A stretch of 64,000 bases of DNA from JANPCX01 sp031431125 (GCA_031431125.1 JANPCX010000019.1:1-64000); one strand, 5' to 3'; shown: positions 54,222-63,689, counted from the first letter of the stretch. Numbers and translations: made by a program. The notes: generated by a model not told the origin, from the sequence alone.

Positions 54222-54363
54222 CGCTGTTATCCCTGTAGACGTGACATCTGCCGTCACGATAATGCTGCAAACCAGCTACAAGTATCCCCTGTAAGTTGTT
54301 GATTTTACGAGATCGTTACGCTTCAAAGCCTACAATGGCCTGAACAGTTTGGCCCGCCACCTC

Positions 54364-55656
54364 ATGACCGTCTTGCTGGTACAAATTCCATCCCGGCCGC
54401 GCTTGCAAGCGCGCGGCATGGACGCGGGCGCTTCGGGGTTGCCAGGCGCCCACACCAACTACGCCTATGTGCTGTCGCGTGACGGCATGGTTGTCGACCG
54501 GGTCGGACGGTGCGCAGCCAGCTTGTTACCCAAGGCGCAGCAAGTCGTGGCGGTGCTGTCCGACACCGATGTCGCTTGGCACAGCATCGTGCTACCCAAA
54601 GCGCCTGCTGCACGTTTGGCTGCCGCGCTCAGCGGCGTATTGGAAGAAGCCCTGCTCGACGACACAGAGAACAGCCACTTGGCCCTGGCGCCCGATGCTG
54701 TGGCAGGGCAAGCAACCTGGGTCGCCGCCATCAACCGGCCTTGGCTGCAGGCCCATTTGACCGAGTTAGAGAAAAACCAAAGCACGGTTGACCGTGTGGT
54801 GCCCAGCAGCTGGCCCGACGTGCCGGCCATGGGACATTTTTCTCTCACCAAAGACGCAGAACACGAGGAAAACGAAGGCAACACCCAAGTTCAGCTCACC
54901 TGGTCGCATCCGCAAGGCGTCGCGGTGTTGCCGCTATCGGGTGGACTGAGCAAGACCTTGTTGCCCAGCAGCAGCCACAACGACATACGCTGGAGCGCCA
55001 CCGCAGCCGCGGCCACCCAAGCGGAACGTTGGTTGGGCGGGGCTGTCACCGTGTTGACCGCCGAACAGCGTGGCTTGCAAGCCGCACGCACGCTGTGGAA
55101 TTTGCGTCAATTCGACCTCACCCCCTCACGCCGCGGCAGCCGCTGGTTGCTTGACGCGTGGCGCACCGTGCTGGGGCCGCAGTGGCGACCCGCGCGTTTC
55201 GGACTGGGGGTGTTGGTGGTGGCGCAATTGCTCGGTTTGAACCTGTGGGCCAACCATTTGGACGGCCGCTTGCAAGCGCAGCGACGGCAACTCACCACCG
55301 TGCTGCAAGCCGAGTTCCCGCAGGTCCGTGCCGTGCTCGACGCACCGCTGCAAATGGAAAGCGAAGTGCAACGCTTGCGGCTGCGCGCGGGGCAAACCTC
55401 CAGCAGCGACTTGGAGCCTCTGCTGGTCGCCGCGGCATCGGGTTGGCCCAGTGACCGCAGTCCAGCACAAGACTTCAGTTACACCGCAGGCCAGCTAACC
55501 TTGGCCGCATCCGGTTGGAGCCCCGCCCACATCGATCAATTCACGAACGCACTGCGTGCCGGTGGTTGGCAAGTGCAACCCCAGGAATCCAAGTTGGTGG
55601 TGCGCGCTGCGTCACCACTGGCCTCACAAGCTGGCAGCGCCCGGAGCGTTCCATGA
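54364..55656 (+). CDS. gspL: Type II secretion protein GspL
   Basis: 430-residue inner-membrane platform component that links the ATPase GspE to the assembly. The cytoplasmic part is an actin-like GspL fold (VAVLSDTDVAWHSIVLPKAPAARL), followed by one transmembrane helix at about 280-300 (FGLGVLVVAQLLGLNLWA) and a periplasmic ferredoxin-like domain. The ATG at 54364 is chosen over a TTG five codons upstream. A -10-like TACAAT at 54331-54336 lies just upstream. It starts the cluster L-M-N-D-E-(element)-F, all in one direction with overlaps or tiny gaps. Confidence 0.88.
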   Translation: MTVLLVQIPSRPRLQARGMDAGASGLPGAHTNYAYVLSRDGMVVDRVGRCAASLLPKAQQVVAVLSDTDVAWHSIVLPKAPAARLAAALSGVLEEALLDDTENSHLALAPDAVAGQATWVAAINRPWLQAHLTELEKNQSTVDRVVPSSWPDVPAMGHFSLTKDAEHEENEGNTQVQLTWSHPQGVAVLPLSGGLSKTLLPSSSHNDIRWSATAAAATQAERWLGGAVTVLTAEQRGLQAARTLWNLRQFDLTPSRRGSRWLLDAWRTVLGPQWRPARFGLGVLVVAQLLGLNLWANHLDGRLQAQRRQLTTVLQAEFPQVRAVLDAPLQMESEVQRLRLRAGQTSSSDLEPLLVAAASGWPSDRSPAQDFSYTAGQLTLAASGWSPAHIDQFTNALRAGGWQVQPQESKLVVRAASPLASQAGSARSVP

Positions 55657-56195
55657 GTCCCACCATGATGCCCCTCTCCTCGGCCAAGTGGCGGTCACTG
55701 GTGGCGGCATGGTCCGTCCGCAGCGAACCCGCTCGGCGTTGGTGGCAAAGCCTGGCACCCCGCGAGCAACGCGGCTTGGTATGGGCCCTGGTGGCTGTCA
55801 CCTTGCTCGTGGTTGTGATGGTGTTTGTTCGACCCGCTTGGCGAACACTGCAAGAAGCGCCAAAACAACTGGCCGAGGTCGAAAGCCAATTGCAACAAAT
55901 GCAGCAATTGGCAAGAGAAGCGCAGCAGTTGCGCGCAACCCCAGCCGTGTCCTTGGCGCAATCCACCGATGCCCTCAAAGCGTCAACCGACCGAATGGGC
56001 GCCGTCGCCCGGTTGAATCTGCAGGGTGCACAAGCGTCGGTCACATTCAACGGCGTCACACCTGAAGCCTTTACCGAATGGTTGCGCGAGGCACGCACCG
56101 TGGCCCGCGTGCGCATCAGCGAAACACAACTGGCCCGCACGGGAACCACCTATTCCGGAACCGTGCTGGTCACGCTGGGGGGCGCCACACCGTGA
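55653..56195 (+). CDS. gspM: Type II secretion protein GspM
   Basis: 180-residue bitopic platform protein that partners GspL. One helix at about 43-60 (GLVWALVAVTLLVVVMVFV) is preceded by a basic cytoplasmic stretch, followed by a coiled-coil (LAEVESQLQQMQQLAREAQQL) and a small periplasmic domain. It overlaps gspL (ATGA) and gspN (GTGA). The upstream open frame from 55515 is the shadow of gspL and is not used. Confidence 0.88.
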   Translation: MSPTMMPLSSAKWRSLVAAWSVRSEPARRWWQSLAPREQRGLVWALVAVTLLVVVMVFVRPAWRTLQEAPKQLAEVESQLQQMQQLAREAQQLRATPAVSLAQSTDALKASTDRMGAVARLNLQGAQASVTFNGVTPEAFTEWLREARTVARVRISETQLARTGTTYSGTVLVTLGGATP

Positions 56196-57145
56196 AACGC
56201 CCTTCTTTCTTGCCGCAGCGCAAAGTCGCCATGGCACGAGCCCGGGTCTCGCGTTACAGCACCTCCTTCCAAGATTCCACATTGGCGGAGCAAGCCTGGG
56301 GGCGTTCACAAGGACGCGGCCACCGCTGGGCTGCGGTCGGGGCCTTGGTGGGCGGATGTTTTGGGCTGGTGCTCTTCGCACCGGCTGCGTGGCTCGCCCA
56401 ATTCGTCTCGCAGTCCAGCAACGCAAGGTTGGTCCTGTCCGAAGCGCGCGGCACGGTATGGAATGGCAGTGCAGTGCCGGTGCTCACAGGCGGCCCCGGC
56501 AGCGTCGACGCCAGTAGCCTGCCAGGACGTTTGGCATGGGCAGTCGAGTGGCGCTGGCGAAGCACGCCCGACGGCGGGCCGGGTTGGGTGGTCGCGCTGA
56601 CGCATGCCTGTTGCCTGAACGGTCCACAAGCCATCGTGGTGCAACCACAATGGGGGCGCCTCACAGCCCAAGTCGTTGGGCCCAAGAAAACGCCAAGCGG
56701 AACCGCATCAGACACCTGGTTCGGGCAATGGCCCAGCCAATGGCTCAGCGGGCTGGGCACGCCATGGAACACCTTGCAACTCGGCGGCGCCACACGTTTG
56801 AGTTTCACAGGCGCCACCCTGACTTGGGCGCAAGGCCGGTGGAACTTCCAAGGCCTGGCCCAGATCGATTCACTGGGGGTGTCGTCTCGCGTTTCTCCAT
56901 TGCCCGTGCTGGGCCACTACCGCTTGACCTTGACCAACAATCCCGCCGATCCAACCAGCACCTTGCTGTCAGTCAGCACGGTGGAGGGCGCATTACAGCT
57001 CAACGGGTCGGGCCAATGGGACGCATCGGGCATGCGCTTTCGTGGCGACGCGCGCGCGTCGCCTGCAGACGAGGCCGTGTTGTCAAATTTGCTGAACATT
57101 ATTGGGCGACGCGAAGGCAGTCGTTCCGTCATTTCGATTGGATAA
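56192..57145 (+). CDS. gspN: Type II secretion protein GspN
   Basis: 317 residues with a basic N-terminus, one transmembrane helix (about 50-75) and a periplasmic domain of beta-rich character (LVLSEARGTVWNGSAVPVLTGG is the typical GspN opening). The GTG start at 56192 overlaps the gspM stop, as expected for coupled translation; an ATG at 56231 is the alternative. GspN is present in some type II systems and its exact task is not settled. Two bases separate it from gspD. Confidence 0.82.
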   Translation: MKRPSFLPQRKVAMARARVSRYSTSFQDSTLAEQAWGRSQGRGHRWAAVGALVGGCFGLVLFAPAAWLAQFVSQSSNARLVLSEARGTVWNGSAVPVLTGGPGSVDASSLPGRLAWAVEWRWRSTPDGGPGWVVALTHACCLNGPQAIVVQPQWGRLTAQVVGPKKTPSGTASDTWFGQWPSQWLSGLGTPWNTLQLGGATRLSFTGATLTWAQGRWNFQGLAQIDSLGVSSRVSPLPVLGHYRLTLTNNPADPTSTLLSVSTVEGALQLNGSGQWDASGMRFRGDARASPADEAVLSNLLNIIGRREGSRSVISIG

Positions 57146-57147
57146 GC

Positions 57148-59325
57148 ATGAAGCAGTTTGTGAACCAACACACACCGATGGGCATGCGACCGCGCGCCAG
57201 TGTCACCGCCCTCTTGCTGGTGTTGGCGCTGACCTTGGTCAACCCGACCGCCGACGCCCAGTCGCCCAATGCTCGATTTCGCGGCGAACCCGTCACGCTG
57301 AACTTCGTCAACGCGGACATTGAAGCGGTGAGCCGCGCCATGGCCACCATCTTGAAGCAGCAAATTTTGGTGGACCCGCGTGTCAAGGGAAACATCACGC
57401 TTTACAGTGAACAGGCCATCAGTCCACGTGAGGCCTACCTGAACTATCTAGCGGCACTGCGGGGTTTGGGTTTCACGGTGGTGGAGGTGGGCGATCTGTT
57501 CAAAGTGGTGCCTGAGGCCGATGCCAAGTTGCAGGCCTCGACCGTGGCAGTAGGCGAAGTACCGCGCCGTGGCGATCAAATCATCACGCAAATTTACAAA
57601 CTCAACCACGAGAGTGCCAACAACCTGGTGGCCGTGCTGCGGCCCTTGATCTCCCCCAACAACACCATCAATGCCAACCCCGGGAACAACAGCCTGGTGA
57701 TCACGGACTACGCAGACAACTTGCAGCGCATCAGCAAAATCATTGCCGCCATGGACACGCCGGCAGGTGGTGAAGTGGAGGTGATTCCGCTCAAGCACGC
57801 GGTGGCGGCGGACATGTCGGTGTTGGTGCAACGTTTGGCCGAAAATTCAGGCGGTGTGGGCATACCCGGCGCCGCACCCACCAGCGCACCCACCGTGCTG
57901 GTGGATTCACGCAGCAACTCGCTGTTGGTGCGTTCTTCCAGCCCCGCACGCATGGCAAGCCTTCGCTCCTTGATTGAAAAACTGGATCGCCCCGCCACCG
58001 GCAATGCGGCCACAGGCAACATTTGGGTGGTCTACCTAAAGAACGCTGATGCAGTCAAGATGGCGGCGGTGCTGCGCGCAGCCTACGCCTCGGGCAGCAA
58101 CTCAGCCGCAGGCGGCGGGGGTGGCCAGCCCGGTTTGCCGCAACTGGGCGGCGGCGCACAACCGAACGCCACACCGTTGGCAGGTGCTGGCGCGGGAGCC
58201 AGCCCTCAAGCCGCAGCACCGGTCACGCCATCGGCCGGGCCGTCCACGGGAGGGTTCATTCAAGCCGACCCCACCACCAACGCCCTGATCATCACGGCAC
58301 CTGAGCCGATGTACCGCCAACTGCGCGCGGTCATCGATCAACTCGATTCCCGTCGTGCCCAGGTTTATATCGAGAGCCTGATCGTCGAGGTGACCGGCGA
58401 CAACGCCGCGAACTTCGGTTTCCAATGGCAAGGTTTGCTCGGAAAATCCGGGGACAAGACCGGCGTTGTAGGAGGCACAAACTTCGGCAGCCCCACTTCA
58501 CCCGGCAACTTGCTAGGCATTGACTTGGCGCAGGCCTCCGGCAGCGGCTCCGGCATCAGCCTGGGCGAGGGATTGAATGTTGGCGTCCTGCGTAATTTCG
58601 GTGGCACGATCGCCCTGGCTGCGATTGCCAACATTCTGCAAGGCCAAGCCAATACCAACATCATCTCCACGCCAAACCTAGTCACCCTGGACAACGAAGA
58701 AGCCAAAATCATCGTCGGCAGCAACGTGCCTTTTGTCACGGGCCAGTTCACCAATACCGGTACCGCGACCACCAGCCCTTTCCAAACCATTGAGCGCAAA
58801 GACGTCGGCATCACACTGCGCATCAAGCCGCAAATCGGTGAGGGCGGCAACATCCGCCTGACCATCTTCCAGGAATCGTCCAGCGTGATCGAGAAAGTCG
58901 CGCCTGGTACCAGCAATGCGGGGCCGTCGACCAACAAACGATCCATCGAATCAACCGTGGTGGTCGATGACGGTGCCATTCTGGTGTTGGGTGGTTTGAT
59001 CGAAGATAAATTCAATGAAAAAAAATCCAAGATCCCGCTGCTCGGTGACATTCCTGGCATCGGTGCACTGTTCCGAAGCGAGAGCAGAACCAAAACACGC
59101 ACCAACTTGATGGTGTTCTTGCGGCCCGTGGTGATGCGTGGTCCAGAAGACGCGAGCAAACTTTCGCTCGACCGCTACGACCTGATCCGTTCCCAACAAA
59201 AAGACGCGCAGCCCGCGCCGAGTTTCTTGCTGCCCATCAACCAAGCGCCTGTGCTGCCACCACAACGCCCGCCGACCCAAGGCACGCCCCCGGCCACGTT
59301 GCCGGTTCCGGCAGCGACCAACTGA
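57148..59325 (+). CDS. gspD: Type II secretion secretin GspD
   Basis: 725-residue outer-membrane secretin. A signal peptide (ALLLVLALTLVNPTADA) is followed by the N0 domain (VTLNFVNADIEAVSRAMATI), N1-N3 domains with a Gly/Ala-rich insertion at about 310-365, and the secretin core (VYIESLIVEVTGDNAANFGFQW, TPNLVTLDNEEAKIIVGSNVPFVTG). The carboxyl block VDDGAILVLGGLIED and IPLLGDIPGIGALFRS is intact. A Pro-rich tail follows. The long open frame reaching back to 56536 is a shadow across gspN. Forms the exit channel for folded proteins such as the S8 protease nearby. Confidence 0.96.
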   Translation: MKQFVNQHTPMGMRPRASVTALLLVLALTLVNPTADAQSPNARFRGEPVTLNFVNADIEAVSRAMATILKQQILVDPRVKGNITLYSEQAISPREAYLNYLAALRGLGFTVVEVGDLFKVVPEADAKLQASTVAVGEVPRRGDQIITQIYKLNHESANNLVAVLRPLISPNNTINANPGNNSLVITDYADNLQRISKIIAAMDTPAGGEVEVIPLKHAVAADMSVLVQRLAENSGGVGIPGAAPTSAPTVLVDSRSNSLLVRSSSPARMASLRSLIEKLDRPATGNAATGNIWVVYLKNADAVKMAAVLRAAYASGSNSAAGGGGGQPGLPQLGGGAQPNATPLAGAGAGASPQAAAPVTPSAGPSTGGFIQADPTTNALIITAPEPMYRQLRAVIDQLDSRRAQVYIESLIVEVTGDNAANFGFQWQGLLGKSGDKTGVVGGTNFGSPTSPGNLLGIDLAQASGSGSGISLGEGLNVGVLRNFGGTIALAAIANILQGQANTNIISTPNLVTLDNEEAKIIVGSNVPFVTGQFTNTGTATTSPFQTIERKDVGITLRIKPQIGEGGNIRLTIFQESSSVIEKVAPGTSNAGPSTNKRSIESTVVVDDGAILVLGGLIEDKFNEKKSKIPLLGDIPGIGALFRSESRTKTRTNLMVFLRPVVMRGPEDASKLSLDRYDLIRSQQKDAQPAPSFLLPINQAPVLPPQRPPTQGTPPATLPVPAATN

Positions 59326-59333
59326 GGCACATC

Positions 59334-60755
59334 ATGGGTGCCCGCCATCCCCTGCCCTACGCCTTTGCCAAGGCCCACACCTTGTTGCTGGAAGACGATG
59401 GCGACAAGCTGGTGCTGTGGGCCCCCGAGACGGCCGCCCTGCCCGCGCTGAGCGAGGTGATGCGCCTGTACGCGGTCGACGCGGTGGAGCACGAAGCCGC
59501 CAGCAGCCTGAGTCAGCGCATTTCCGTGGTTTACGCCGGCAGTGAGTCCAGCGCCGCCACGGTGATCGGCGAGGTCGAAAGCGCGGTCGATTTGAGCCGC
59601 ATGATGCAAGAGCTGCCTGCAGTGGAAGACTTGCTGGAAGCATCGAACGACGCCCCCATCATCCGCATGCTCAATGCCTTGCTCACGCAGGCGGCGAAAG
59701 ACGGGGCCAGCGACATCCACATCGAACCCTATGAGCGCAGCTCGGCGGTGCGTTTTCGGGTGGACGGCACTTTGCGGGAGGTGGTGCAACCCAACCGGGC
59801 CCTCCATGCAGCATTGATCTCACGCTTGAAAATCATGGCCGAGCTCGACATCTCGGAAAAACGGCTGCCTCAGGACGGCCGTATTTCGCTGCGCATAGGC
59901 GGGCGCGCGGTGGATGTGCGCGTCTCCACCCTGCCCTCGGCCCACGGCGAGCGTGCCGTGCTGCGTTTGCTGGACAAAGGCGACAGCAAGTTCACGCTGG
60001 AAAGCCTGGGCATGAGCGGCGATTCGTTGACGCGTTTTCATGGTCTGATTCAACAGCCCCACGGCATCGTGCTGGTGACCGGCCCCACGGGTTCGGGCAA
60101 AACCACCACGCTCTATGCCTCGCTCAGCCGCGTCGACACCACTGGCACCAATGTGCTCACGGTAGAAGACCCGGTCGAGTACGAGTTGCCCGGCATCGGC
60201 CAAACCCAGGTCAACCCCAAAATCGACCTCACCTTTGCCAAGGCCCTGCGTGCCATCCTGCGGCAAGACCCCGACGTCATCATGATCGGCGAGATCCGCG
60301 ACTTTGAAACCGCACAAATCGCGATTCAAGCCTCACTCACCGGCCACCTGGTGCTGGCCACTTTGCACACGAACGACGCGCCCAGCGCCGTAACGCGCTT
60401 GACCGACATGGGCGTGGAGCCCTTCTTGCTCAGCTCCAGCTTGCTGGGTGTGCTGGCACAGCGCCTGGTGCGCAAACTCTGCCCGCATTGCAAACGCGAA
60501 GACGAGCATGGCCACTACCGCCCCGTGGGTTGTGCAGAATGCGGTCACACCGGCTACAAAGGCCGCACCGGCGTTTACGAGTTGATGGTGACTGACGACA
60601 AGGTCCGCGCCCTCATCCACGGCCGCGCCTCAGAAGCCGACTTGATCAAAGCGGCACGTGATGCAGGCTTGCGCACCATGCGAGAGGACGGTGACAGGCT
60701 GGTTGCTCAAGGCATCACCTCACCCGAAGAGGTGCTGCGCGTGACACGCGACTGA
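59334..60755 (+). CDS. gspE: Type II secretion ATPase GspE
   Basis: 473-residue cytoplasmic secretion ATPase that powers pseudopilus assembly. Walker A GPTGSGKTTT, Asp box LTVEDPVEYELPGIGQTQVN, Walker B VIMIGEIRDFETAQIA and the His box LATLHTND are present, as is the zinc site CPHC..CAEC of this group. The N-terminal GspL-binding part is short. It starts 8 bp after gspD. A 719-bp gap holding a palindromic element separates it from gspF, which is unusual since E and F are normally adjacent. Confidence 0.96.
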   Translation: MGARHPLPYAFAKAHTLLLEDDGDKLVLWAPETAALPALSEVMRLYAVDAVEHEAASSLSQRISVVYAGSESSAATVIGEVESAVDLSRMMQELPAVEDLLEASNDAPIIRMLNALLTQAAKDGASDIHIEPYERSSAVRFRVDGTLREVVQPNRALHAALISRLKIMAELDISEKRLPQDGRISLRIGGRAVDVRVSTLPSAHGERAVLRLLDKGDSKFTLESLGMSGDSLTRFHGLIQQPHGIVLVTGPTGSGKTTTLYASLSRVDTTGTNVLTVEDPVEYELPGIGQTQVNPKIDLTFAKALRAILRQDPDVIMIGEIRDFETAQIAIQASLTGHLVLATLHTNDAPSAVTRLTDMGVEPFLLSSSLLGVLAQRLVRKLCPHCKREDEHGHYRPVGCAECGHTGYKGRTGVYELMVTDDKVRALIHGRASEADLIKAARDAGLRTMREDGDRLVAQGITSPEEVLRVTRD

Positions 60756-60874
60756 GAGCGGTGATGAGCGCACCTTGCACGCTTTTTCCCCCGCTCTGTA
60801 AGGTGATGCGGTTTCTCCCTGGGCTGCGCCGAGGGATGGGTTTGTTTCTTGATGCTGGATTCGAGCTTGTGAGA

Positions 60875-61401
60875 CCGCGCCGGGTGTTCGCCCCGGCAGG
60901 GCGACCTACTTTCTTTGCTGGTGCAAAGAAAGTAGGCAAAGAAACACCTAACACCAGCCTATTTGAGCGGAGTTGGCCCTTCCACTTGACCCAGTTACAA
61001 CGTGTTGTTCGGTCAGGGGCAACAAGCATTCACAGCCGCGTTAATGACTCGTTCTTCCGTCACCGATTCCCCTTTTCCACCGTCATTCCCGCGACGGCGG
61101 GAATCCAGGCAGTGTTCGGAATCGAAGGACAGGGTGTTAGGTGGTGCATCCCCTTGATTCCCGCCTTCGCGGGAATGACGAAGAGACGCGACCAACTGTG
61201 GCACGAGATGTTGTTTCGAAAAAGCAAACCGAAAACGCCGCCTGAACGCCAGTGGCGACTGACCGAATCCAGACACCACGTCTGTGCTCTAGCCTCAAAC
61301 CGCCCCTCCCCAAATAGGCTGGTGTTAGGTGTTTCTTTGGTGACTTTCTTTGCACCAGCAAAGAAAGTTACCCGCCATGCCGGGGCGGATTCCCGGCGCG
61401 G
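60875..61401. repeat. Long palindromic element, copy 3 (variant), between gspE and gspF
   Basis: 527-bp element of the same architecture as copies 1 and 2. Outer ends are CCGCGCCGGG; a subterminal hairpin ACTTTCTTTGC/GCAAAGAAAGT, then AAAGAAACACCTAACACCAG and further bases form inverted arms of about 85 bp at each end. The core differs from copies 1 and 2 and carries a nested REP-like unit. No coding capacity. The rest of the gap (60756-60874 and 61402-61474) is unremarkable. Confidence 0.75.
61081..61180. repeat. REP-like palindrome nested in element copy 3
   Basis: CGTCATTCCCGCGA at 61081-61094 and TCGCGGGAATGACG at 61167-61180 are perfect inverted arms, extended by GGCGGGAATC/GATTCCCGCC. 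Same family as 39301-39397 and the pbpC unit. Confidence 0.85.
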
Positions 61402-61474
61402 TGCAGCGAGAAACGGAAAAGTATCAGTCAGCCCCTCAATAGCGACAAGCTGAACAAGCTCAGCCCCCACCCCC

Positions 61475-62692
61475 ATGCCCGCCTACAAGTTCGAAGCACT
61501 CACCGCAGAAGGCAAATCCAAAACGGGTTTGCTCGAAGCGGACAACCTGAAAGCGGCTCGCGCCCAACTGCGCGCGCAGGCCTTGGTGCCCATGGACGTG
61601 ATCCAGGTCAACGCCAGCGGCACCGGTGCCAGCGGCACCCTTCGATCACCACGGCGTGTTTTTTCGTCCACTACCTTGGCCGTTTGGACCAGGCAGCTGG
61701 CGGGTTTGGTGGGCAGCGGACTGCCGCTGGAACGCGCATTGACCGCATTGGCCGACGAAGCCGACGACCCCAAACAGCGCGAACTGGTGGCACATTTGCG
61801 CTCGGAAGTGAACGCAGGTTCGGCCTTTGCGCAAGCCTTGTCCACCGCACCACGCGAGTTCGACGAGATTTACCGAGGCGTGGTCGCAGCCGGTGAACAA
61901 AGTGGCGCACTGGGCGGTGTGCTGGAACGACTGGCCGACGACCTGGAAGAACGCCAGGCCCTGAAAGCCAAGTTGATGGGCGCCATTCTGTACCCGGCCA
62001 TCGTGTCTGTCATCGCGGTGATCATCGTGATTTTTTTGGTCACTTATGTGGTGCCGCAAGTGGCTTCGGTATTCACCAGCTCCAAACGCGCCCTGCCTGC
62101 GCTCACGGTGGCCATGTTGGCCACCAGCAGCTTTTTGCGCGAGTACGGATGGCTGCTGTTGGCGGCTTTGATTGGCGGCTTGATCACCTTGCGCGTGATG
62201 CTGCGCGCCGACGCCTTTCGCTTGCGTTTTGATGCGGCCTGTTTGGAGTTGCCGCTGATTGGTCGACTTTCACGCGGCTACAACGCGGCCCGCTTCGCCA
62301 GCACCTTGGCCATGCTCGCCGGTGCGGGCGTGCCCATTTTGAAAGCCCTGCAAGCCGCCGCCGAAACCCTGTCCAACCGCGCCATGCGGGCCGACGCCAT
62401 GGACGCCTTGGTGCAGGTGCGCGAAGGTGCGCCGCTGGCCTCCGCCCTCGCCGGGAAAAAACGTTTCCCCGGTTTGCTCGCCATGTTCGCCCGCCTGGGT
62501 GAACAAACCGGCCAACTGCCGACGATGCTGGAGCGCGCTGCCAAACAACTCGCCACCGAAGTACAACGCCGCGCCATGCAAATGGCCACCATCTTGGAGC
62601 CCCTGCTCATCGTGGCCATGGGTGGTGTGGTGATGTTGATTGTGTTGGCGGTGCTGATGCCGATTATTCAGCTGAACACCTGGGTCAAGTAA
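61475..62692 (+). CDS. gspF: Type II secretion inner-membrane protein GspF
   Basis: 405-residue polytopic platform protein. Two GspF domains (LAVWTRQLAGLVGSGLPLERAL and FASTLAMLAGAGVPILKALQAA) each precede membrane helices (AILYPAIVSVIAVIIVIFLVTYVVPQV and the C-terminal IVAMGGVVMLIVLAVLMPI). Complete length. It is normally the partner of GspE, from which it is separated here by the palindromic element. The pseudopilin genes gspG-K and gspC are not in the window. Confidence 0.95.
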   Translation: MPAYKFEALTAEGKSKTGLLEADNLKAARAQLRAQALVPMDVIQVNASGTGASGTLRSPRRVFSSTTLAVWTRQLAGLVGSGLPLERALTALADEADDPKQRELVAHLRSEVNAGSAFAQALSTAPREFDEIYRGVVAAGEQSGALGGVLERLADDLEERQALKAKLMGAILYPAIVSVIAVIIVIFLVTYVVPQVASVFTSSKRALPALTVAMLATSSFLREYGWLLLAALIGGLITLRVMLRADAFRLRFDAACLELPLIGRLSRGYNAARFASTLAMLAGAGVPILKALQAAAETLSNRAMRADAMDALVQVREGAPLASALAGKKRFPGLLAMFARLGEQTGQLPTMLERAAKQLATEVQRRAMQMATILEPLLIVAMGGVVMLIVLAVLMPIIQLNTWVK

Positions 62693-62731
62693 GGTCTGGA
62701 ACGCGGCTTCCCCGAGCGCTCACGAAACACC

Positions 62732-63154
62732 ATGAACTATCCCATTGCAGCGGCTTGCGGCCTGACCTTGTTGGCATTTCTGGCCCACATGACGGGCGGC
62801 ATCCGCGAGTCCTTGAGCATTCGGCCTGGCAAGGTGGCCCCTGCGTCCTTTGATCGCGACCAACTGGTGAGGTTGAACCGCAACTGGGTGCAGTCCATGT
62901 GTGCTTTCCAGCTGGTTTCCATCGACCTGCTGGCGTTGGCGGGAATTCTGTACTTGCTCGGCTTCACCGACCTCTTGGCCCCCAAAGCCTTGATCGGCTT
63001 TGCTGTGGCCGGTTGGTATTTTCTTTGGGGCTGCGTATGGCTGGTTCAATTGGCCGCCCTGCGACAAAAACCCAAGGAGTACCTGTTCTTGGGCCACTGG
63101 GCCTTCTGGTTTGTGTGTGCAGGATTGATCTATTGGGGATCGTTGTCCCTCTGA
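62732..63154 (+). CDS. Small four-helix membrane protein of unknown function
   Basis: 140 residues with four hydrophobic helices (about 5-20, 55-75, 85-105, 118-135) and a conserved-looking AHMTGGIRES loop after helix 1. I recognise no characterised family. It follows gspF after 39 bp and may be co-transcribed, but it is not a known secretion component. Convergent with nrdR. Confidence 0.75.
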   Translation: MNYPIAAACGLTLLAFLAHMTGGIRESLSIRPGKVAPASFDRDQLVRLNRNWVQSMCAFQLVSIDLLALAGILYLLGFTDLLAPKALIGFAVAGWYFLWGCVWLVQLAALRQKPKEYLFLGHWAFWFVCAGLIYWGSLSL

Positions 63155-63188
63155 CGGACATCGAACATGGGCGCTATCAGGTACGGGC

Positions 63189-63632
63189 TCAAATGTCGCG
63201 TATCAACTGCCTGAATTCATCCACGTCTTCAAAACTCCGGTACACCGAAGCGAAGCGAACATAGGCCACCTTGTCGATGCGTTTGAGTTCGCGCATCACG
63301 AGTTCGCCCACCTTGGCCGAGGCGATTTCTTTGGCGCCGCTGCTGAGCAGTTTTTCTTGGATGCGCTCCATGGCCGCGTCGATTTGTTCCACGCTCACCG
63401 GCCGCTTGCGCAGCGCGAGGGTCATGGAGGCGCGTACCTTGGGCAGCTCAAAGTCAGCCCGCGTGCCATCTTTCTTAACGACGAAGGGCAAAGCGATTTC
63501 AGCGCGCTCGTAGGTGGTGAAACGTTTCTCGCATGAGACGCAGCGGCGGCGGCGGCGTATCACGTCGCCTTCGTCGGACTCGCGTGTCTCGGCGACTTGG
63601 GTTTCATCGGATCCGCAGAATGGACAACGCAT
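63189..63632 (-). CDS. nrdR: Transcriptional repressor NrdR
   Basis: 147-residue regulator of ribonucleotide reductase genes. The zinc ribbon MRCPFCGSDETQV..CVSCEKRFTTYER (four Cys) precedes an ATP-cone domain (VVKKDGTRADFELPKVRASMTLALRKRPVS) that senses dATP/ATP. Normal length. It follows glyA on the minus strand with a terminator-like hairpin in between; glyA-nrdR is a conserved order in Burkholderiales. Confidence 0.97.
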   Translation of the reverse strand: MRCPFCGSDETQVAETRESDEGDVIRRRRRCVSCEKRFTTYERAEIALPFVVKKDGTRADFELPKVRASMTLALRKRPVSVEQIDAAMERIQEKLLSSGAKEIASAKVGELVMRELKRIDKVAYVRFASVYRSFEDVDEFRQLIRDI

Positions 63633-63654
63633 GGGTGGTGTGTTGGATGACAGA

Positions 63655-63680
63655 AGAAAAAACCCACCTGTCGGTGGGTT
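63655..63680 (-). terminator. Rho-independent terminator/attenuator between glyA and nrdR
   Basis: On the minus strand AACCCACC/GGTGGGTT forms an 8-bp stem with a 4-base loop, followed by TTTTTTCTTC. It should end part of the glyA transcript before nrdR. Confidence 0.85.
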
Positions 63681-63689
63681 GGTGCAGGC

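Noticed and set aside
56536..57147. Upstream extension of gspD into a 929-codon frame
   Set aside because: It overlaps gspN in another frame; the ATG at 57148 gives a proper signal peptide.
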